64,000 nt of DNA from Maribacter halichondriae (GTDB lineage Bacteria; Bacteroidota; Bacteroidia; Flavobacteriales; Flavobacteriaceae). Location: contig NZ_CP107030.1 in the NCBI RefSeq assembly GCF_027474825.1, positions 1-64,000 on the forward strand, written 5' to 3'. The stretch's first letter is position 1, and each line of letters opens with the position of its first letter. Below are positions 58,793 through 64,000 of the stretch, piece after piece. A model generated the notes under the pieces. The model made no database searches. It was given only the letters and a program-made list of their open reading frames with translations, and was not told where the DNA came from. The position numbers were made by a program, and so were the translations under genes.

Positions 58793-60136
58793 ATGAACGA
58801 ATATGTAGTATATCTGATAATTGGTCTGATTTGCCTTGCCATCGGTTATTTTCTCGGGAATTACATCCGTGGATTAAAAACTAAATCGGAGCAAAGTGCC
58901 CTAGAGGAACGCGAGCAGCAGTTGAACAATAATCTGAGTCAATTGGAAACCAAACTGATGGATGTGGAGGAACACAAAACCCATCTACAGCGTGAAAAAG
59001 AGCAAATGGGCAATCAAATAGTTCGTTATCAAGCAGATCTTGAGAACCTTGAAGTCAAAAACCGCGAACAGAAACAGGAAGTCGAAAAACTTCAGGAAAA
59101 ATTTACAAAAGAATTCGAAAACCTTGCAAATAAGATTCTGGAAGAAAAAAGTCTAAAATTCACGGAACGCAACGAAAAGAACATCAAAGACATTCTGACT
59201 CCGTTAAATGAAAAAATACAACTGTTCGAGAAAAAGGTCGAGGAAAGTCAAAAGGAGAATATAAGTATCCATTCCGCTCTAAAAGAGCAATTATTGAACC
59301 TACAGACCCAAAACCTAAAGATTACCCAAGAAGCGGAAAACCTGACCAAGGCCTTGAAGGGCGATAGCAAAATGCAAGGTAATTGGGGCGAGCTGGTACT
59401 TGAAAGAGTCCTTGAAAAATCAGGACTCGAAAAAGATAGGGAATATACCGTACAGCAGAGCTTTACCTTGGAGGATGGTACACGGGTCCTTCCCGATGTC
59501 ATCATTCACCTTCCCGACGGCAAGAAGATGATCGTTGATTCAAAGGTTTCCTTGACTGATTATGAACGATTTATCAATGCCGAAGATGAGTTCAAGGATA
59601 AATTTTTAAAAGACCATGTCAATTCCATTCGCAAGCATGTGGATCAACTTTCCGCTAAAAAATATGAAGATTTGTATGAAATGGAGAGTCCTGATTTTGT
59701 GTTGATGTTCGTTCCGATAGAACCTGCCTTTGCCATTGCAATAAACAATGATAACTCATTGTACAACAAGGCCTTTGAGCAAAATATCGTTATTGTTACT
59801 CCATCTACATTGCTCGCCACCTTGCGCACTATCGACAGTATGTGGAACAATGAAAAACAACAACGCAATGCAATCGAAATTGCTAGGCAGGCCGGAGCTC
59901 TCTATGATAAATTTGAAGGTTTTGTAGGTGATTTAACCAAAGTGGGCAAAAAGATGGACGATGCCAAAGATGAGTACAAAGGGGCCATGAACAAGTTGGT
60001 CGAAGGCCGCGGCAACATTATCACCAGTATTGAAAAATTAAAAAAGATGGGGGCGAAAGCCAAAAAGTCGATTCCAGAAGCTATCTTGAAAAGAGCGGAA
60101 GAAGACGATTTTGAGGAAGAGCCGAGGTTGCAGTAG
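58793..60136 (+). CDS. rmuC: DNA recombination protein RmuC homologue
   Basis: RmuC limits inversions between short repeats. The 447-residue protein has an N-terminal transmembrane helix (about 4-24), a long coiled coil (about 35-190) and the RmuC nuclease-like domain with GNWGELVLERVLEKSGL, DVIIHLPDGKKMIVDSKVSL, ADEYE/LMFVPIEPAFA and RTIDSMWNNEKQQRN. The length is normal. A heptamer array follows immediately. Confidence 0.94.
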   Translation: MNEYVVYLIIGLICLAIGYFLGNYIRGLKTKSEQSALEEREQQLNNNLSQLETKLMDVEEHKTHLQREKEQMGNQIVRYQADLENLEVKNREQKQEVEKLQEKFTKEFENLANKILEEKSLKFTERNEKNIKDILTPLNEKIQLFEKKVEESQKENISIHSALKEQLLNLQTQNLKITQEAENLTKALKGDSKMQGNWGELVLERVLEKSGLEKDREYTVQQSFTLEDGTRVLPDVIIHLPDGKKMIVDSKVSLTDYERFINAEDEFKDKFLKDHVNSIRKHVDQLSAKKYEDLYEMESPDFVLMFVPIEPAFAIAINNDNSLYNKAFEQNIVIVTPSTLLATLRTIDSMWNNEKQQRNAIEIARQAGALYDKFEGFVGDLTKVGKKMDDAKDEYKGAMNKLVEGRGNIITSIEKLKKMGAKAKKSIPEAILKRAEEDDFEEEPRLQ

Positions 60137-60200
60137 GCAGTAGGCAGTGGTTAGTGGTTAGTGGTTAGTGGTTAGTGGTTAGTGGTTAGTGGTTAGTGGT
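60131..60200. repeat. Heptamer array, CAGTAGG to TAGTGGT units, 10 copies
   Basis: Ten head-to-tail 7-base units overlap the rmuC stop codon region: CAGTAGG twice, CAGTGGT once, TAGTGGT seven times. The first units overlap the last two codons of rmuC. Same period and core as the arrays at 35957 and 44227. Confidence 0.95.
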
Positions 60201-60234
60201 TAAAACTAGTTTTCCTCTTGAAATTGAACGTGAT

Positions 60235-60600
60235 ATGAAAAAAATACTTTTCCTTTTTATTGGCGGACTGCTCGCGCTATTGGCCCTTTATTACGCCTTT
60301 ATTTATTTTGTGCCCTACAGTGAAGGTGTACGCTCGGGAGAATTAATAAAAATCAGCCGCAAGGGGGTCATCGCAAAAACTTGGGAAGGCGAGATCAGCC
60401 AAGGCATTTCCGGGGCACAGATTTTTGCCTTCTCCATTCTGGATAAGGACGAAGACGTCATCGAAAAACTAAAAGAATATCAAGGTGAGTACGTCAAAGT
60501 GAGCTATACCGAACGCTACGCCACTTTTTTCTGGTTGGGCGATACGAAGTATTTTATAACGGAAGTAGAAAAAGAACGATCTCCGCATTTTAGAAATTGA
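60235..60600 (+). CDS. Small conserved membrane-anchored protein
   Basis: A 121-residue protein from ATG 60235: one N-terminal transmembrane helix (about 4-25), then a conserved extracytoplasmic domain VPYSEGVRSGELIKISRKGVI, KTWEGEISQG and YVKVSYTERYATFFWLGDTKYFI. Homologues are sometimes labelled 6-phosphogluconate dehydrogenase from proximity to gnd, but no such domain exists here. The TGATG overlap links it to the thioesterase gene. Confidence 0.8.
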   Translation: MKKILFLFIGGLLALLALYYAFIYFVPYSEGVRSGELIKISRKGVIAKTWEGEISQGISGAQIFAFSILDKDEDVIEKLKEYQGEYVKVSYTERYATFFWLGDTKYFITEVEKERSPHFRN

Positions 60601-61145
60601 TGGAAAACTTCAAAACGGCACGTGAATCGAGAATGAGCATTACGCAACTGATGCTCCCCTCCCACTCCAATTTTGGGGGAAAGGTGCATGGAGGTCATAT
60701 TCTTAACCTGATGGACCAGATTGCCTTTGCCTGCGCGTCGAAGCATAGTCGCAGCTATTGTGTAACGGCCTCCGTAAATCGGGTAGACTTTCTAAACCCC
60801 ATCGAGGTGGGTGAACTCGTGACCTTGAAGGCTTCCGTAAACTATACCGGAAAAACCTCAATGGTAGTAGGTGTTCGTGTAGAAGCCGAAAATATTACTA
60901 CAGGTAAAAAACGGCATTGTAATTCATCCTATTTTACCATGGTCGCGAAGGATGAAGATGACAATAGCGTCGAAGTTCCGGGGCTTTTAGTGCAAGATGC
61001 ACTCGGTGTTCGCCGTTTCGCTCGCAGTAAATTCAGAAAAGAAGCCGCCTTTAAACGTGATACCAAATTCGATGAGAGTAATTTTAAATATGAAGAACAT
61101 CTCAAACAACTCAAAAAAGAGAATATCAAGATTGAGTTGAAGTAA
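60600..61145 (+). CDS. Acyl-CoA thioesterase (hotdog fold)
   Basis: Hydrolyses acyl-CoA thioesters; 181 aa from ATG 60600. The hotdog signature SNFGGKVHGGHILNLMDQIAFACASKHS holds the helix with catalytic-region residues; SVNRVDFLNPIEVGELV follows. Its stop region overlaps the convergent pgl gene by 20 bases, and its start overlaps the preceding stop by one base. Confidence 0.93.
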   Translation: MENFKTARESRMSITQLMLPSHSNFGGKVHGGHILNLMDQIAFACASKHSRSYCVTASVNRVDFLNPIEVGELVTLKASVNYTGKTSMVVGVRVEAENITTGKKRHCNSSYFTMVAKDEDDNSVEVPGLLVQDALGVRRFARSKFRKEAAFKRDTKFDESNFKYEEHLKQLKKENIKIELK

Positions 61146-61851
61146 TTCCCGCTGCCGCGGCTTTATCCAAAAACCAAAGCAATTTCCCTGATGCCGGGGC
61201 TACCAAATTGGCCGGGTAGTTTTTGAAATCTCCTTCTTGATTAATTATTTCCGATACTTTCTCCGCTTTACTTCCTCCAGTAACCAAAAAAGTGACCTCG
61301 GTAGCATGGTTGATTATTCTTCCGGTCATCGTTATCCGTTTTTGTCCGGATTCTGGATGCTCTGCCACCTCGCAAAGTTTATCAGAATGCCACAAATCGA
61401 TTTCATGGGGGAAAATGGAAGCGGTATGCCCATCATCGCCCATCCCCAAGATGACCAAATCGAATTTTGGAAGCTTGTTCGTCTTTGGAAGCTCTTTTTT
61501 CAAAACATCTGTATAGCGTTCCGCCTCATACTCCGGTTTATTCTCACCTTTTATCCGATGAATATTCTTTTCAGGAATTTCAACCTTCGAAATCAAATGT
61601 TCCACGGTCATTTTGTAGTTACTTTCATCATCTGTCGGAGGCACACAACGTTCATCGCCCCAATATAAGTGAACTTTCTTCCAAACGTCTTTCGGAATTT
61701 CACGCGAAGCCAATTCGTCAAAAACGATTTTTGGGGTGCTGCCCCCTGATAAAGCGATATGTAAGCTTTCGCTGGAACTCATTAAATCGCCGAGGTAGTC
61801 CGCAAAGTTGTTGGCTACGTCTTGTTTTGTTTTTGAGATATTTAATTGCAT
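61126..61851 (-). CDS. pgl: 6-phosphogluconolactonase
   Basis: Hydrolyses 6-phosphogluconolactone in the oxidative pentose phosphate pathway. Start at 61851 (MQLNISKTKQDVAN); two further in-frame ATGs lie upstream. The 241-residue protein has IALSGGSTPKIVFDELA, LYWGDERCVPPTDDESNYKM and DLVILGMGDDGHTASIFP, as in the DevB/NagB-like family. It lies downstream of zwf on the same strand, separated by a palindromic element. Confidence 0.95.
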   Translation of the reverse strand: MQLNISKTKQDVANNFADYLGDLMSSSESLHIALSGGSTPKIVFDELASREIPKDVWKKVHLYWGDERCVPPTDDESNYKMTVEHLISKVEIPEKNIHRIKGENKPEYEAERYTDVLKKELPKTNKLPKFDLVILGMGDDGHTASIFPHEIDLWHSDKLCEVAEHPESGQKRITMTGRIINHATEVTFLVTGGSKAEKVSEIINQEGDFKNYPANLVAPASGKLLWFLDKAAAAGITSTQS

Positions 61852-61867
61852 ATGTTTCATTCTAGAT

Positions 61868-62002
61868 GTCATTGCGAGGAGCTATGAAAAATATAATCGT
61901 ATTTTAAAGTTGAAAGCGACGCGGCAATCTGCTGAACTCGTGTTCCAAAGTAACAGATTGCCGCGCTCCGCCTGCCTGTCGGCTAGGCAGGCTCGCAATA
62001 AC
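61868..62002. mobile_element. Nested palindromic element (MITE-like)
   Basis: Outer arms ATTGCGAG (61871-61878) and CTCGCAAT (61992-61999) and inner arms CGCGGCAATCTG (61920-61931) and CAGATTGCCGCG (61954-61965) give a long inverted structure of about 135 bases. A second palindrome GCCTGCC...GGCAGGC (61970-61992) is nested in the right arm. ATTGCGAGGAGC-type repeats are widespread in bacteria. No transposase is present. It separates zwf from pgl. Confidence 0.65.
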
Positions 62003-62005
62003 GTA

Positions 62006-63538
62006 TTAACAAATCACACAAAACCCAGGATCATCCGCCAAATTCTCACTGGGGTTTCGCCACATGCCAAGTCCTTCGATGAGTTCATCGGCATTCGTTG
62101 GCCCCCAAACGCCTGCGGAATACCCATACGTTTTGACACCTTTTCCATTCTTCCAATAATCCAAGATGGGATCTACGAATTCCCACGCGGCTTCTACCTC
62201 ATCCGCTCTGGCGTATAACGTGGCATCACCTTGCATGGCATCCAATAACAATCGTTCATAGGCTTCCATAACATTATTTTCGACCAAACTTGAATAATAG
62301 AAATCCAAATTGGCACGCTCGACTTTAAAGCCCTGTCCCGGAACTTTCACTCCGAATTTTATTAAAATACCTTCATCGGGCTGGATTCTGATAATCAGTT
62401 TATTATCCTTATTGTTCAGGCCCGAATCTTTAAAAATTTGGTGATGGGGCGTTTTAAAATGAATAACTACCTCAGTTACCTTGGTTGGCATCCGCTTCGC
62501 CGTACGAACATAGAAGGGAACGTCGGCCCAGCGCCAATTATCGACATAGAACTTAATGGCAGCGTAGGTTTCGGTACTCGAATCGGGGTCTACCCCTTCT
62601 TCCTCGCGATACCCTTTTACCTTCTCTCCATTGATTATTGAACTAATATACTGCGCCTTGATCGTATTATCGTGTAAGGTCTTTTCATCTTTCATGATCC
62701 GTAACGACTTCAAGGCCTTCACTTTTTCGTTTCGTATCTCATCGGCATTCGAACCGATAGGAGGCTCCATAACCACTAATGATACTATCTGTAACAAATG
62801 ATTTTGAAACATATCGCGCAACGCCCCAGACTTGTCATAATACCCGCCCCGCAGTTCCACACCGCCGCTTTCGGCATTGGTGATTTCAACATGGTGAATA
62901 TAATTGCGGTTCCACAGCGGTTCGAAAATGCTATTGGCAAAACGGGTTACCAAAAGATTCTGAACCGTTTCCTTGCCCAAATAGTGGTCGATACGATAAA
63001 TCTGTGATTCTTTGAAATATTGGTGTAGGCCATCATTGAGTTGGCGGGCACTCTCTAGGCTGTACCCAAAAGGTTTCTCTACAATGATACGCTTCCATCC
63101 CGTGTTTTGATCGTTCAGCCCGACCTCGGCAAGGTTCTTTGCTATGGCTTCGTATAAACTTGGCGGAGTCGATAGATAGAAAATACAATTCTGATCGGTA
63201 CCATGTTCCACGTTCAGATCGGTTATTCTTTTTTGAAGTCCCTTGTAACTAGTATCATAGTCCTTTCCCAGATCTTCATAAAAAAGTTTTTCGCAAAACC
63301 GATCGATTATTTTTGAATCTAAATCCTTGGTTTTTTTTTTCAAATATTCACTCTCTTGAACAACCTTTTTTCTAAAATCGGAATCGCTCAAATTGCTCCG
63401 GCTCACACCCAATACAACAAAATTTTCTGGCAGATGGTTGTCTTTGAACAGACTAAAAAGGGCCGGAACCAGCTTACGTGCCGTTAAGTCTCCCGATGCC
63501 CCAAAAATGATGAGCATTTGATTTTCTGTTTTCTTCAT
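62006..63538 (-). CDS. zwf: Glucose-6-phosphate 1-dehydrogenase
   Basis: First enzyme of the oxidative pentose phosphate pathway, producing NADPH. Start at 63538 (MKKTENQMLIIFGASGDLTARK), since the 50 upstream codons are unlike the family. The 510-residue protein shows the nucleotide motif FGASGDLTARKLVPALF, the active-site RIDHYLGKETVQNLL and the VEKPFGYSLESA block. A ten-T run at 63331-63340 is in frame. It is followed by pgl; gnd diverges upstream. Confidence 0.96.
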   Translation of the reverse strand: MKKTENQMLIIFGASGDLTARKLVPALFSLFKDNHLPENFVVLGVSRSNLSDSDFRKKVVQESEYLKKKTKDLDSKIIDRFCEKLFYEDLGKDYDTSYKGLQKRITDLNVEHGTDQNCIFYLSTPPSLYEAIAKNLAEVGLNDQNTGWKRIIVEKPFGYSLESARQLNDGLHQYFKESQIYRIDHYLGKETVQNLLVTRFANSIFEPLWNRNYIHHVEITNAESGGVELRGGYYDKSGALRDMFQNHLLQIVSLVVMEPPIGSNADEIRNEKVKALKSLRIMKDEKTLHDNTIKAQYISSIINGEKVKGYREEEGVDPDSSTETYAAIKFYVDNWRWADVPFYVRTAKRMPTKVTEVVIHFKTPHHQIFKDSGLNNKDNKLIIRIQPDEGILIKFGVKVPGQGFKVERANLDFYYSSLVENNVMEAYERLLLDAMQGDATLYARADEVEAAWEFVDPILDYWKNGKGVKTYGYSAGVWGPTNADELIEGLGMWRNPSENLADDPGFCVIC

Positions 63539-63677
63539 TGCGTACCGTAATATGTTAGCCTTAAATGTATCGAAAAGAAAAAGCAATACCAACGACTTTA
63601 TATTAACTTGAACTAGGGTCTCGATATTTTCATTTATTTTTGATTGCCTCACCCGGAATTGCCCAAAAGTAATTCCG

Positions 63678-63696
63678 ACCTCTCCCAAGGAGAGGT
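63678..63696. repeat. ACCTCTCC...GGAGAGGT palindrome
   Basis: A perfect eight-base-arm inverted repeat with a CAA spacer, 28 bases before gnd, in the zwf-gnd divergent gap. It may be an operator or another intergenic repeat; no copy elsewhere in the window was found. Confidence 0.55.
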
Positions 63697-63723
63697 GAAA
63701 AATTAAAAAAAAGGTAGATAATT

Positions 63724-64000
63724 ATGGCAGATAGATACGATTTCGGACTGGTAGGCTTGGGTGTAATGGGCCGTAATTTTATACTCAATGTGGCCGATAA
63801 CGGTTTTACGGCTTTCGGCAATGACCTCGATGCCGAAAAAGTGGCCGCCCTGATCGAAGAGGGAGGCGACACCCAAAAAGTCAATGCGACCACGGATGCC
63901 AAAACGTTCGTGGCCGCGCTCTCTACCCCACGAAAAATCATGTTGTTGGTACCTGCGGGAAAAATTGTAGATGCGGTTATTGAGAGTTTGCTTCCGCTAT
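63724..64000 (+). CDS. gnd: 6-phosphogluconate dehydrogenase (decarboxylating), partial
   Basis: Oxidatively decarboxylates 6-phosphogluconate to ribulose-5-phosphate. Only the first 92 codons lie in the window: MADRYDFGLVGLGVMGRNF contains the Rossmann motif GLGVMG (11-16) and NVADNGF, followed by KIMLLVPAGKIVDAVIESLL. The reading frame is open to the right edge. With zwf and pgl it completes the oxidative branch, transcribed divergently from them. Confidence 0.95.
   Translation, partial: MADRYDFGLVGLGVMGRNFILNVADNGFTAFGNDLDAEKVAALIEEGGDTQKVNATTDAKTFVAALSTPRKIMLLVPAGKIVDAVIESLLPL

Noticed and set aside
61868-62002. Insertion sequence
   Set aside because: There are inverted arms but no transposase gene or clear target-site duplication; kept only as a small palindromic element.
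63331-63340. T10 run in zwf as another frameshift
   Set aside because: The frame is continuous through it, giving EYLKKKTKDLDSK in the expected place, so zwf is intact.

Overview
The window looks like the dnaA-proximal part of a chromosome from a marine-type member of the Flavobacteriaceae (Bacteroidota). This rests on several things seen here: a moderate-to-low GC content; families that are mostly Bacteroidota-specific (DUF4294, DUF6095, DUF6495, DUF4249, DUF4252, the long GAPDH, monomeric isocitrate dehydrogenase); promoters of the TTG-N19/20-TAnnTTTG type in front of ribosomal protein genes; and almost no Shine-Dalgarno sequences. Base 1 is the A of the dnaA start codon, so the sequence was probably rotated to start at dnaA. 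No tRNA, rRNA, CRISPR array, prophage, transposase or restriction/defence island was found.

Layout. 0-12 kb: dnaA, a low-molecular-weight phosphatase and an RsmI-like methyltransferase on +; a cell-wall block on - (dapF, GNAT, mltG, transglycosylase-like protein); then htrA, GAPDH, an envelope coiled-coil protein, GNAT, trmD and rplS on +. 12-24 kb: a candidate structured RNA and monomeric icd, a TonB receptor/DUF4249 pair, glycerate kinase, M42 peptidase, NUDIX hydrolase and hisS. 23-38 kb: the rpsF-rpsR-rplI operon, an orphan LytTR regulator, a nadC-yihY-DUF2147-priA operon, rlmH, a SerB-SerA fusion, rdgB and a DEAD-box helicase. 39-49 kb: a GH13 lipoprotein, small enzymes, a sirtuin, purB, mscS, and an ECF sigma/anti-sigma-like pair followed by three DUF4252 genes. 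49-59 kb: two paralogous S41 protease lipoproteins, then a cobalamin uptake locus (riboswitch plus TonB receptor on -, divergent btuF-btuC-btuD-like genes on +). 58-64 kb: rmuC, a thioesterase and the oxidative pentose phosphate genes pgl, zwf and gnd (gnd runs off the right edge).

Two window-wide features stand out. First, ten otherwise conserved genes, including housekeeping genes such as dapF and nadC, are interrupted by single-base frameshifts, nearly all in homopolymers. Sequencing error is the likeliest cause. Five of the breakpoints also coincide in phase with classical -1 slippery heptamers. Second, the intergenic DNA is rich in small repeats: three regular arrays with a 7-bp period, a fourth degenerate one, hexamer arrays beside two of them, and several palindromes, some nested in each other or in the variable arms of the cobalamin riboswitch. 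I did not find an evident new multi-gene system. The best candidates for undescribed biology are the heptamer repeat family, the repeat-decorated riboswitch, the 6S-like RNA upstream of icd, and the sigma factor/DUF4252 locus.
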